Source: Bradyrhizobium sp. NAS96.2 (GTDB lineage Bacteria > Pseudomonadota > Alphaproteobacteria > Rhizobiales > Xanthobacteraceae). From it: DNA of 35,489 nucleotides. The position numbers and the translations under genes were made by a program. The notes under the pieces were generated by a model that searched no databases, was not told the DNA's origin, and saw nothing but the letters and a program-made list of their open reading frames with translations. Shown piece by piece: positions 1 through 7,826 of the stretch (positions are counted from its first letter, which is position 1; every line of letters begins with the position of its first letter). Location of the stretch: NCBI RefSeq assembly GCF_001908235.1, contig NZ_LGHK01000124.1, positions 1 to 35,489 on the forward strand, in the 5' to 3' direction.

Positions 1-62
1 CTTGTCGTGAGCGAGATCACCTCACGATCACATGTGCCCGACTTTCACCATGCAAGAAAATC

Positions 63-81
63 GATCCGCTCCGCGCGGATC
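63..81. repeat. Inverted repeat upstream of the acetate permease operon
   Basis: Arms GATCCGC (63-69) and GCGGATC (75-81) form a perfect 7-bp stem with a 5-nt loop, 35 bp before the DUF485 start. There is no following T-run, so it is a poor terminator. It could be an operator or a leader hairpin; no regulator can be assigned. No FixK-type box was found in 1-115. Confidence 0.3.
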
Positions 82-115
82 CGACATTCTTTCACAAAGC
101 TGAGGGGACCGTGAA

Positions 116-418
116 GTGAGCAATTACAGAATAATAGAGCAAGATTCCAACTATCAGGAATTGGTTCGTCGACGTTCCTCGCTCGGGTGGACGCTATCCC
201 TGATCATGTTGATCATCTACTTCGGCTTCATCCTCCTGGTCGCATACGCGCCAAAATTCCTGGGCACCCCAATTGGCGCAGGCGTCACGACCATCGGCAT
301 CCCGATCGGCCTCTTGGTCATCGTCTCGGCGTTCCTCCTGACCGGCATCTACGTCAACAAAGCCAACTCCAAATACGATCCACTGATCCGTCAAATTGTC
401 GGGGCGCGCCGCTCATGA
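116..418 (+). CDS. yjcH: DUF485 inner-membrane protein, YjcH-like partner of acetate permease
   Basis: This 100-residue protein belongs to the DUF485 family and resembles E. coli YjcH along its length: an early ELV-R-R stretch, a first membrane segment at about 27-46, the A-P-x-x-LGTP loop and a second membrane segment with LLTGIYV near residues 70-82. It starts with GTG at 116, preceded by TGAGGGGA at 101-108. Its stop overlaps the ATG of the symporter (ATGA at 415-418), so translation is probably coupled. In E. coli the equivalent gene lies between acs and actP. The molecular role of YjcH is not settled; an accessory subunit of the symporter is the usual assumption. Family call is firm, function is inference. 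Confidence 0.9.
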   Translation: MSNYRIIEQDSNYQELVRRRSSLGWTLSLIMLIIYFGFILLVAYAPKFLGTPIGAGVTTIGIPIGLLVIVSAFLLTGIYVNKANSKYDPLIRQIVGARRS

Positions 419-2106
419 AAAAGTTCACCGGCTTATTGATCACCTTGTTGCTTTGCTTTCCGTCGGTCGCACTGGCGGCAGGGACCATCGATGGCGGCGC
501 CAAGCAGGCCGTCAATTGGGCTGCCATTGGCATGTTCATGGGCTTCGTCTCCTTGACGCTCGCGATCACCTACTGGGCGTCAAAACGGACGGTATCGGCT
601 GCGGATTTTTACTCTGCCGGCGGTGGCATCTCAGCTGGACAGAACGGTCTTGCGATTGCCGGTGACTATATGTCCGCGGCTTCTTTCCTGGGCATTTCGG
701 GCCTTGTCTACACGTCGGGGTACGACGGCCTGATCTACTCGGTAGGTTGGCTGGTTGGCTGGCCCGTGGTCACGTTCCTGATCGCCGAACAACTGCGCAA
801 TCTCGGCAAATTCACATTTGCTGACGTCGCCTCGTTTCGGCTCGGACAAACGCGGATCCGCATCCTTGCCGCATGCGGCTCGCTGGTCACCGTCGCCTTC
901 TATCTGATCGCGCAGATGGTCGGCGCCGGCAAACTGATTCAGTTGCTTTTCGGCCTGGATTACTGGATTGCCGTCATCCTGGTCGGCGGCCTCATGATGG
1001 TCTACGTGACCTTTGGCGGCATGAAAGCCACGACCTGGGTACAGATCACGAAGGCGGTACTGCTATTATTTGGCGCGACGTTCATGGCCGGCGCCGTACT
1101 CTACAGGTTCGGGTTCAGTCCGGAAGCCCTGTTTGCCAAAGCAACCGAGGTGCATCCGAAGAAGATCGCCATCATGGAGCCGGGAAGTCTGATTTCGAAT
1201 CCATTATCGGCGATCTCGCTTGGCATCGCCCTCATGTTCGGAACTGCCGGCCTCCCGCATATTCTGATGCGTTTCTTCACCGTGAAAGACGCTCAGGCCG
1301 CACGCAAGTCGGTGTTCTATGCGACTGGCTTCATCGGCTATTTCTACATCCTGACCTTCATTATCGGCTTCGGCGCCATTACGCTTGTCTCGACCGATCT
1401 GGCGTTTCTCGATGCAGGTCTCCTTGAGAAGACCAAGAGCGGGATTGCTGCCATCAGGGGCGGATCGAATATGGCCGCCATCCACCTGGCCGATGCAGTC
1501 GGCGGCAACATGTTCCTCGGCTTCATTTCTGCCGTCGCATTCGCGACCATCCTCGCGGTGGTGTCGGGGTTGGCCCTCGCAGGAGCATCCTCAATCAGTC
1601 ATGACATTTACGCGATGGTGATCAAGGGCGGTCATGCCAATGAGCAAGACGAGGTTCGCGTCTCCAAGATAGCGACGCTGTTCCTAGGCGTGCTCGCGAT
1701 CATCCTTGGCATAATCTTCGAGAACCAGAACGTCGCCTTCATGGTCGGCCTGGCCTTCGCGATCGCGGCATCGTGCAACTTCCCGGTTCTGGTGATGTCG
1801 ATCTTCTGGAAGGATCTCACGACCAGAGGCGCATTGATTGGCGGCTTCCTCGGCCTGACGAGCGCCGTCATCGGCGTGCTCCTGTCGCCCGCAGTCTGGG
1901 AGGCAACATTCGGATTCGCCAGGGGATCGGCACCGATCAAGCTGGACAATCCTGCCTTGTTCTCGATGTCCATTGCGTTTGTGGCGATCTGGCTGGTCTC
2001 GGTGCTGGACCGCAGTGCTCGAGCCGGCGCTGACCGCGGAGGCTTTGACGCGCAGTTTGTGCGGAGCCAGACCGGTATCGGCGCAGCCGACGCCACCACG
2101 CACTGA
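415..2106 (+). CDS. actP: Acetate/cation symporter ActP (sodium:solute symporter family)
   Basis: Starting at the ATG at 415 gives 563 residues, close to E. coli ActP. A longer in-frame reading from 187 overlaps DUF485 and lacks the signal-like N-terminus, so I reject it. The start MKKFTGLLITLLLCFPSVA is a cleavable-signal-like hydrophobic segment, as in ActP. Diagnostic stretches shared with ActP include ITYWASKRT, AGDYMSAASFLGISGLVYT, GYDGLIYSVGWLVGWP, GTAGLPHILMRFFTV and FATILAVVSGLALAGASS, spread over about 13 membrane helices, and a C-terminus with FVRSQTGIG. It should take up acetate and other short monocarboxylates across the inner membrane with a cation. It is translationally coupled to the DUF485 gene and followed after 53 bp by the cNMP/CBS gene. 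Confidence 0.95.
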   Translation: MKKFTGLLITLLLCFPSVALAAGTIDGGAKQAVNWAAIGMFMGFVSLTLAITYWASKRTVSAADFYSAGGGISAGQNGLAIAGDYMSAASFLGISGLVYTSGYDGLIYSVGWLVGWPVVTFLIAEQLRNLGKFTFADVASFRLGQTRIRILAACGSLVTVAFYLIAQMVGAGKLIQLLFGLDYWIAVILVGGLMMVYVTFGGMKATTWVQITKAVLLLFGATFMAGAVLYRFGFSPEALFAKATEVHPKKIAIMEPGSLISNPLSAISLGIALMFGTAGLPHILMRFFTVKDAQAARKSVFYATGFIGYFYILTFIIGFGAITLVSTDLAFLDAGLLEKTKSGIAAIRGGSNMAAIHLADAVGGNMFLGFISAVAFATILAVVSGLALAGASSISHDIYAMVIKGGHANEQDEVRVSKIATLFLGVLAIILGIIFENQNVAFMVGLAFAIAASCNFPVLVMSIFWKDLTTRGALIGGFLGLTSAVIGVLLSPAVWEATFGFARGSAPIKLDNPALFSMSIAFVAIWLVSVLDRSARAGADRGGFDAQFVRSQTGIGAADATTH

Positions 2107-2159
2107 GATACGGACCCGGCGAGTTGACGCATTGCACAAGCGCAAAGGCACCATGGTGA

Positions 2160-3962
2160 ATGCCCAAGGCTTTCGATGCCGCAAATCCACCGTTCGATCG
2201 CCTGACGCCGCATGAAGTGGAAACACTTCGTGCGACGTTGGACATAATCTACTTCGGTCCCGACGAATTGATTGTCGGACAGAATACGTCGGCCGACTCC
2301 CTCTTCGTCGTAATCAAGGGCACCATTGAAGAACGAGACGGCGGCGATCTATTGGCCCTGCTCGGTCCCAAGGACAGTTTTGACAGCCGGGCACTCGTCC
2401 ATGGAAGAAGCGGTCACGCCTTTGTCAGTCGCGAGGAAACCCTCTGCTACGCCGTTCCAAAGGCCACGATACTTGACCTGATCCAACGCAACCCACGATT
2501 TGCCTCGTTCTTCTACCGCGATCTATCGCTCAAGCTCGACAACTTCGTCAAAGACCAGGAGGAGCAGCGCTACGGGTCAGCGATGCGGGCTCGCATCTCC
2601 GAGCTGTTCATGCGCTCCGCTACCTTTATCGATGCGGACGATACCATTGAGACGGCAGGCCATGCGATGCGCGACGCCGACAGCAACGCCTTGCTGGTTC
2701 GCGACGGCGAGCGCACGGGCATCGTCACGGGCATGAACTTATCGAAGGCTGTGGTTCTCCGTCGCCAGTCAATTCAAGCCCCCGTACGTGACCTTGCACA
2801 TTTTGATCTGGTCACGTTGAAATCTGACGATCTCGTCTCCACCGCACTCGTCCTGATGGCCAAGCTGAACAAGCGGCGCATTGCGATTCGGGAGGGTGAA
2901 CGCTTCATTGGTATCTTGGAGGATATCGACGTACTCGGCTTCCTTGCCGGCAGCGCCCAACTTCTGGCTGGACGCATCGAGCGCGCCTCAAGTCGAGATG
3001 ATTTGCAGGCCGCAGCGCGTGAAACGGCAGCACAGGTACGCACTCTGCGCCGTCAGGGCATCGCCGTCGAGTTGATTGGCGAAATCATATCCGACCTAAA
3101 TCAGCGCCTCTTTTCCAGACTATTTGACATGCTGGCGCCGGCAGAATTTCGCAGTACCGGCTGCCTCATTGTTATGGGCAGCGAGGGACGCGGCGAGCAA
3201 ACAATACGTACAGACCAGGACAATGGTCTCATCCTGCGCAACTCCTGCGACCGGGCGCAACTGGATTCGTTCCGGCGTCAATTCTCCGGCGCGCTGGCCG
3301 AATTTGGCTTCCCACCGTGTCCCGGGCTGGTCATGGTGAGCAACCCCGCATGGTCCAAGCCGCTATCCGAATATCTTGCGGACTTTCGCACTTGGCTTGC
3401 ACTGCCTGACGCGACGTCTCATCTGAATCTTGCGATCTTTTTTGATGCGCGATGCGTCGCCGGCGATCCTGAGCTGCTGGCGGAAGCCAAGACCAATCTG
3501 ATTGAGGTGTTACGTGGCGAGCAGGCATTCCTCGCGCACTTCGCCCGCGCGATAGACTTGTTCGCGACGCCGATAGGCCTGTTCAAGCACTTGATCACAT
3601 CCGAGGCCAATGGCGACGCTCTTGACCTCAAAAAGGGAGGTATTTTCCCTGTCGTCCATGGCGTTCGCAGTCTCGTCCTCGAGCACGGCTTGACGGAAAC
3701 CGCCACTGACAAGCGCATTGCGCGGTTGCGCGATCTGGGCATATTGCATGACGATTTCGCTCGCGAGCTTACCCAGGCTTTTCGATTCATGCTGATGCTA
3801 AGGCTCGATGGACAGCTGGCGGCATCAGCCGGCGTCTCCGGAACGCTTGTACGGCCGTCATCGTTGTCAAGCATGGAGCGCGACCTCCTGCGCGATGCGT
3901 TCCATATCGTAAAGAAATTCCGCGACTTTATCCGCAATCACTTCAACCTCGGCGCTTTCTGA
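2160..3962 (+). CDS. cNMP-binding / CBS-pair / DUF294 nucleotidyltransferase-like signalling protein
   Basis: This 600-residue cytoplasmic protein has four parts: a cyclic-nucleotide-binding-like beta barrel (about 12-125), a CBS pair (about 150-265), a GlnD-like nucleotidyltransferase domain of the DUF294 type (about 285-430) with GSEGRGEQT and TDQDNGLI (D352 and D354 as likely metal ligands), and an all-helical DUF294 C-terminal domain (about 450-595). Such proteins are commonly found next to SSS-type acetate transporters and DnaQ-like exonucleases, and are thought to sense nucleotides and modify or regulate the transporter. Whether this one binds cAMP or c-di-AMP cannot be read from sequence. 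The next gene starts 1 bp after its stop, so the two are co-translated. Confidence 0.88.
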   Translation: MPKAFDAANPPFDRLTPHEVETLRATLDIIYFGPDELIVGQNTSADSLFVVIKGTIEERDGGDLLALLGPKDSFDSRALVHGRSGHAFVSREETLCYAVPKATILDLIQRNPRFASFFYRDLSLKLDNFVKDQEEQRYGSAMRARISELFMRSATFIDADDTIETAGHAMRDADSNALLVRDGERTGIVTGMNLSKAVVLRRQSIQAPVRDLAHFDLVTLKSDDLVSTALVLMAKLNKRRIAIREGERFIGILEDIDVLGFLAGSAQLLAGRIERASSRDDLQAAARETAAQVRTLRRQGIAVELIGEIISDLNQRLFSRLFDMLAPAEFRSTGCLIVMGSEGRGEQTIRTDQDNGLILRNSCDRAQLDSFRRQFSGALAEFGFPPCPGLVMVSNPAWSKPLSEYLADFRTWLALPDATSHLNLAIFFDARCVAGDPELLAEAKTNLIEVLRGEQAFLAHFARAIDLFATPIGLFKHLITSEANGDALDLKKGGIFPVVHGVRSLVLEHGLTETATDKRIARLRDLGILHDDFARELTQAFRFMLMLRLDGQLAASAGVSGTLVRPSSLSSMERDLLRDAFHIVKKFRDFIRNHFNLGAF

Positions 3963-3963
3963 C

Positions 3964-4635
3964 GTGATCCCCCGCGCGATCAAGCGTCTGTTTCACCAGG
4001 CCTCGATAGGTGATCAGTCCTATCGGTTCATGTTCGAGCGTGGCGCCGCGGATGAGGTTGTGGCAATCGATTGCGAAACCACGGGCCTGAACGTTCGCAC
4101 GGCCGAGATCATCAGCATCGCTGCGATCAAGATCAGGGGCAACAGGATCCTGACGAGTGAGCGCTTCGAGGAGGTCGTGCGCCCCGATGCAGGTATGCAG
4201 GCAGATACAATCAAGGTGCATCGCCTGCGCCGAGCCGACGTCGCCCAGGGACATCCGATCTGGAAGCTGCTACCGAGATTCCTGCATTTTGTCGGCGGCC
4301 GCCCCCTGGTCGGCTACTACGTCGACTTCGACATCGCGATGCTGGACAAGTTTATCCTTCCTTTTCTCGAAATCGAACTGCCAAATCCTCGCATTGAAGT
4401 TTCGCAGCTATACTACGAACGGAAGTACGGGGACGCACCGCAGAATACTTCCATAGACCTCTCCTTCGTTTCAATCCTCAAAGATCTGGACATCCCGCCG
4501 CTCGGCCAGCACGATGCTTTCAACGACGCGCTCATGACCGCCATGATGTATGTCGCGCTGCGCGACAAGAAGGTGCGAGGAAGCAGAATACCTCGCTTGC
4601 GTACTCACACCGTATTCGATCCAACCGGCGGTTAG
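3964..4635 (+). CDS. DnaQ-like 3'-5' exonuclease (DEDDh family)
   Basis: This 223-residue protein carries the three exonuclease motifs of the DnaQ/epsilon superfamily: ExoI with AIDCETTG (D36, E38), ExoII around GYYVDFDIAML (D121 or D123) and ExoIIIe with HDAFNDALMTA (H183, D188), so it is a DEDDh enzyme. It starts with GTG at 3964, one base after the previous stop. Because it sits in an actP / cNMP-CBS-DUF294 operon, it is probably not the replicative proofreading subunit but a stand-alone exonuclease, possibly acting on a nucleotide or small RNA signal. That role is inference. The last about 25 residues are basic and not conserved in the core fold. Confidence 0.85.
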   Translation: MIPRAIKRLFHQASIGDQSYRFMFERGAADEVVAIDCETTGLNVRTAEIISIAAIKIRGNRILTSERFEEVVRPDAGMQADTIKVHRLRRADVAQGHPIWKLLPRFLHFVGGRPLVGYYVDFDIAMLDKFILPFLEIELPNPRIEVSQLYYERKYGDAPQNTSIDLSFVSILKDLDIPPLGQHDAFNDALMTAMMYVALRDKKVRGSRIPRLRTHTVFDPTGG

Positions 4636-4670
4636 GTCGCTTATTGTACCTCAAATGAGCGGAACCCGAT

Positions 4671-4684
4671 TTGAGTTAGCGCAA
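4671..4684 (+). promoter_or_regulatory. FixK/FNR-type box upstream of hemN
   Basis: TTGAGTTAGCGCAA exactly fits TTG(A/C)-N6-(T/G)CAA. If it acts as a class II site centred at -41.5, transcription starts near 4719, 17 nt before the hemN ATG. hemN is a classical FixK2/FNR target in rhizobia, so this is the best supported of the ten boxes. Confidence 0.85.
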
Positions 4685-4735
4685 AGCCGGCGCGCCGGAA
4701 GCAGGATAGCCAATCGGGATCTGGAGGGACGGCGA

Positions 4736-6088
4736 ATGCGACCGGACTTGGCAATTACCTACGGACAGGATCGGCTTCCCCGCTATACAAGCTATCCGAC
4801 TGCACCGCATTTCAGCCCCGCGATCGGCGTCGCGGATTATCGGAGATGGCTCCGGTCCATTTCCACACGGCGCCCTGCATCGATCTACCTGCACGTACCT
4901 TTCTGCCGATCCATGTGCTGGTACTGCGGTTGCCACACTTCCGTGACAAGGCGAGACGAGCCGATCGCCCTTTATGCCTCTGGCTTACGCACCGAGGCGC
5001 ACCTCGTCGCCGAAACCATCGGCCAGCGCCTTCCGGTCTCGCACATCCACTTCGGCGGCGGCACGCCGACGATCATGACACCGGAAACTTTCGCCGATCT
5101 TGTCGGCGCGTTGCGCTATTCCTACTTCGTACTGCCCGATGCCGAGATCGCCGTCGAGATCGATCCTCGCACCCTCACCGAACCGATGGCAGAGGCGCTC
5201 GGCTTCAGCGGCGTCAACCGCGCGAGCCTCGGCGTACAGAGCTTCGATCCCGCGGTCCAGCGGCCCATCAACCGCCTGCAGGGCTTCGAACAAACGGCAA
5301 CGTGCGTCGAACGGCTGCGGCGGGCCGGCATCGATAAACTCAACTTCGATCTCCTTTACGGCCTGCCGCTGCAGACGGTGGGCTCGTGCCTGGATACGGT
5401 CGGCAAATGCATAGAGCTCCGTCCAAGTCGCTTTTCTGTCTTCGGCTATGCACACATTCCCTCGTTCAAGAAGCACCAGCGCGCGATCGATGAGGGCGTT
5501 CTGCCTGGCGGAGCCGAGCGCCATTCGCAGTCCGAAGCGATTGCAGAAGCCCTCGTCGGCGCAGGATACGTGCGTATCGGCTTCGATCATTTCGCCCTCG
5601 CGGACGACAGTCTTGCCGCGGCGAAGCAAGAGGGCCGGCTACGGCGGAATTTCCAGGGTTACACGGATGATTCCGCCGAAACGCTGATCGGCCTGGGCGC
5701 CAGCGCCATAGGCCGCACACCGCAGGGCTTCGTGCAGAACGCCGTCGCGACGCACGACTACCTCGCGCGCGTGGCTGAAGACCAGCTCGCCACCGTCAGG
5801 GGCTACGCGTTCACCGACGACGACCGCTTCCGAGCCGACATCATTGAGCGGGTCATGTGCGACATGGCTGTAGACCTATCGAAGATCGCTCGATCTCACG
5901 GCCGGGATCCGCATACGGCGATCGTCAATCGGAGGCGGCTCGACGGCTTGATCGCGAACGGCGCGGTAACCATGGACGACGACCGACTATCTGTGAGCGC
6001 CGGCGCAGAATTCCTCGTCCGCAGCGTTGCTTCCGCGTTCGACGCTCATCTCCCGAGTTCCGTGGCCACTCATAGCCGCGCCGTCTGA
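4736..6088 (+). CDS. hemN: Oxygen-independent coproporphyrinogen III oxidase (radical SAM)
   Basis: HemN converts coproporphyrinogen III to protoporphyrinogen IX without oxygen, so it supports haem synthesis in microaerobic or anaerobic growth. I start it at the ATG at 4736, giving 450 residues, because GGAGGGA lies at 4723-4729 and the predicted FixK-dependent start (about 4719) would be downstream of any earlier codon. The radical-SAM cluster motif PFCRSMCWYCGC supplies C57, C61, C64 and the extra C66 typical of true HemN. YGQDRLPRYTSYPTAPHF near the N-terminus, HFGGGTPT, and E-x-DPRT also match HemN. The C-terminal HemN domain covers about 365-440. Followed by a small-RNA locus and an intrinsic terminator. 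Confidence 0.95.
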   Translation: MRPDLAITYGQDRLPRYTSYPTAPHFSPAIGVADYRRWLRSISTRRPASIYLHVPFCRSMCWYCGCHTSVTRRDEPIALYASGLRTEAHLVAETIGQRLPVSHIHFGGGTPTIMTPETFADLVGALRYSYFVLPDAEIAVEIDPRTLTEPMAEALGFSGVNRASLGVQSFDPAVQRPINRLQGFEQTATCVERLRRAGIDKLNFDLLYGLPLQTVGSCLDTVGKCIELRPSRFSVFGYAHIPSFKKHQRAIDEGVLPGGAERHSQSEAIAEALVGAGYVRIGFDHFALADDSLAAAKQEGRLRRNFQGYTDDSAETLIGLGASAIGRTPQGFVQNAVATHDYLARVAEDQLATVRGYAFTDDDRFRADIIERVMCDMAVDLSKIARSHGRDPHTAIVNRRRLDGLIANGAVTMDDDRLSVSAGAEFLVRSVASAFDAHLPSSVATHSRAV

Positions 6089-6123
6089 TCATGGTCGCAG
6101 TATCCCGAGTTTCTACGACGAAA

Positions 6124-6137
6124 TTGCGCTGGCTCAA
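6124..6137 (+). promoter_or_regulatory. FixK/FNR-type box upstream of candidate small RNA
   Basis: TTGCGCTGGCTCAA is an exact match to the FixK pattern, 36 bp after the hemN stop. An extended -10-like element TGcTTGAAT (6157-6165) lies 32 bp downstream centre-to-centre, predicting a start near 6172. No protein-coding start with a ribosome-binding site follows before the terminator at 6219-6250. Confidence 0.75.
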
Positions 6138-6171
6138 ATTGCGGTAGGCCACGACGTGCTTGAATAGAAAT

Positions 6172-6250
6172 CACTAGAACGAGCGACCCTTACTCCCTGA
6201 GGTTGTCTCGATACTCAATGCCCGGCCGCTTTGCCGGGCATTCTTTTATT
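6172..6250 (+). ncRNA. Candidate FixK-activated small RNA, about 75-79 nt
   Basis: The start is predicted from the box at 6124-6137 (centre 6130.5, plus 41.5). The transcript would hold a first hairpin at 6181-6209 (GAG-CGACC paired with GGUUG-U-CUC, one bulged U at 6206) whose 12-nt loop contains CUUACUCCCUGA. That loop is a Shine-Dalgarno-like complement (CUCCC against GGGAG). It ends in the strong terminator hairpin at 6219-6240 with a U-rich tail. By layout it resembles oxygen-controlled sRNAs such as FnrS of E. coli or PhrS of Pseudomonas, with no sequence relationship claimed. Existence as a discrete RNA is inference. Confidence 0.55.
6219..6250 (+). terminator. Rho-independent terminator
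   Basis: A perfect 8-bp stem, TGCCCGGC (6219-6226) with GCCGGGCA (6233-6240), six-base loop, is followed by TTCTTTTATT. It would end both the hemN transcript and the candidate small RNA. Confidence 0.85.
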
Positions 6251-6380
6251 GCTGCGCGAGCTGATGAAGGAAGGCCGACGGACCATTCAGTGTTGGTTGA
6301 CCGTCAAAAGCGGTAACCGGCGAGCCAATCTGCAATGCCTTCACGAAAGGGCCGCCAAGTGAGACGACGCCTTTCGCCAC

Positions 6381-6533
6381 TCAGGTTTCCGATTCCTGCA
6401 AGATGCGGTCAATCTCAGCGAGGAGTTGACGAAGCTCCTCGACTGAGAAGATTTCAAGAATATCGACGATCTGCTCTCGCAGCTGAGTTTGCTCGTTTAC
6501 TCGCTTCAGTCTGTCTCGGTCATCCCGTGCCAT
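6381..6533 (-). CDS. Small helical hypothetical protein (50 aa)
   Basis: The start at 6533 has a good ribosome-binding site (AGGGGAG just upstream, read on the minus strand). The product is charged and predicted helical: MARDDRDRL, then QTQLREQIVDILEIFSVEEL and a leucine-rich tail ending LAEIDRILQESET, suggestive of a short coiled coil. An in-frame extension to 6641 is arginine-rich and unconvincing. It lies about 170 bp downstream of the Mla-like operon on the same strand and could be co-transcribed. I do not recognise a family. The remaining bases to 6380 show no convincing gene; a 32-codon reading frame at 6264-6362 has no clear ribosome-binding site. Confidence 0.5.
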   Translation of the reverse strand: MARDDRDRLKRVNEQTQLREQIVDILEIFSVEELRQLLAEIDRILQESET

Positions 6534-6704
6534 TGCTCCCCTCAGCGCAATCAGGCCGGGGGCGTCCCGGCTATCGGTCGCCGGAAGCTGCCTCGAGTTA
6601 CGTCGGCGATGCCGCCTGCGTAGCGCACCCGAATGCGTCAATCACTTAAGGGGAATTACTTAGTCCCTTGCGTCCAAGAGGGGCGCCCACCCGGACCTCG
6701 GCAC

Positions 6705-7811
6705 TCATGCCGGTGATGATGTCCACGTTACGAGCTTGCGCGCGAGGGCGCCAAAAGCAATGTCGAAGGCGGCCGCGGCATTCTCGGGCGCGAGAGTCGT
6801 GAGGGGTGCGGCTTCCTCGAACAATTGTGCTGCCCTGATCTGTCCGTCGGAGCTCACAATCTTCGCTGACAGCGCGATCATCGCCCTGGGCTGAGACCCA
6901 AGCGCGATCTCGAAGCGCCGCAAGTCGATCAGCAGACGCGGTACACCGTCCACGGAGTTGTCGGCGCGCAGCGGCGCGTGAGAAATATCGTAATTTTCGA
7001 AACTCTGCTGGAGGCGCGCCTGCAGCAGCGCCGGCAAGCTATCGCTCCATTGTGAGTTCGCGAAGCCGGGAACGTCCTCGTCGGGCGTGAACAGGAAGCG
7101 CTGTGTTTGCAGGCGCGCGATCGCTGTCGGTTCCCCCATCGCAAGCGGGAATGGTAGCAGTCCGCCGCGTTGCGGCCCGAAGTCGTCAACGGCGTGAAGA
7201 TCGTAGACCACCTTGCGGGACGCGGGCGCCCCGCCCGTCATGCGCTCCAGCCCTGCCACAATGCCGTCGAGCTTCGGGGTGTTGCGCGCCAGACCTTCGG
7301 CAAACGTACTGAGGTTGTCTATCGTGCTGTGCAGCGGCGCGGCATTGTCGGACAGGACGGCATCGACCCGACGGAGCGCATCACGGGCAGCCTGCGTCAT
7401 GCTCCGCCCGGCGCCCTTTTCGGCGACCAGCGGCGCGCGCGCCGGCGGTGCTGCGGGATCATCGCCTCCCTCGAGCGCGATCACCGGAACGCCAGTCAGC
7501 CCCTGGAAATCAACACCGACGCGCGTGTCACTATGCACCGGCGTGCGCTCGGCGACGGCGATCGTGGCGCGAACCTCGCGAGGGCGTTCCGGCACCAGTT
7601 CGAGCGCAGTCACCTCGCCGACGCGAATACCGTTGAAGAGAACGCCCGCACCGACGAGGAGCCCGGGCACGGGGTCCGTAAAGACAAGCTGATAGCTCTC
7701 CCGCTTGCCGATGCCGCCGACATTGTTCAGCCAGTAGACGAAGCCGAACACGGCGACGATCGCCGAAAGCACGAATGCACCGACAACAACATAGGGCGCG
7801 CGAATTTCCAT
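6705..7811 (-). CDS. MCE-domain (MlaD-like) protein fused to an ABC_trans_aux (PqiC-like) domain
   Basis: The 368-residue protein has an N-terminal membrane anchor (about 8-28), an MCE/MlaD domain (about 38-115; VFTDPVPGLLVGAGVLFNGIRVG is spread over 43-65), a helical stretch (about 135-195), and a C-terminal domain (about 200-365) resembling the PqiC/YmbA-type ABC transport auxiliary lipoprotein (SDSLPALLQARLQQSFENY, then LLIDLRRFEI). MCE proteins form periplasmic hexamers that shuttle phospholipids between membranes; the auxiliary component is normally a separate lipoprotein. Here the two appear joined in one chain and no lipobox is present. It is the third gene of the operon, 15 bp after the ATPase gene. 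Domain assignments are by pattern; the C-terminal one is less certain. Confidence 0.82.
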   Translation of the reverse strand: MEIRAPYVVVGAFVLSAIVAVFGFVYWLNNVGGIGKRESYQLVFTDPVPGLLVGAGVLFNGIRVGEVTALELVPERPREVRATIAVAERTPVHSDTRVGVDFQGLTGVPVIALEGGDDPAAPPARAPLVAEKGAGRSMTQAARDALRRVDAVLSDNAAPLHSTIDNLSTFAEGLARNTPKLDGIVAGLERMTGGAPASRKVVYDLHAVDDFGPQRGGLLPFPLAMGEPTAIARLQTQRFLFTPDEDVPGFANSQWSDSLPALLQARLQQSFENYDISHAPLRADNSVDGVPRLLIDLRRFEIALGSQPRAMIALSAKIVSSDGQIRAAQLFEEAAPLTTLAPENAAAAFDIAFGALARKLVTWTSSPA

Positions 7812-7826
7812 GTACGTCTCTCTTGC

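Noticed and set aside
6297..6307. TTGACCGTCAA palindrome
   Set aside because: Spacer is 3 instead of 6, so it does not fit the FixK/FNR pattern, and no gene start follows suitably.
6264..6362. 32-residue plus-strand frame after the terminator
   Set aside because: No clear ribosome-binding site and located after a strong terminator.
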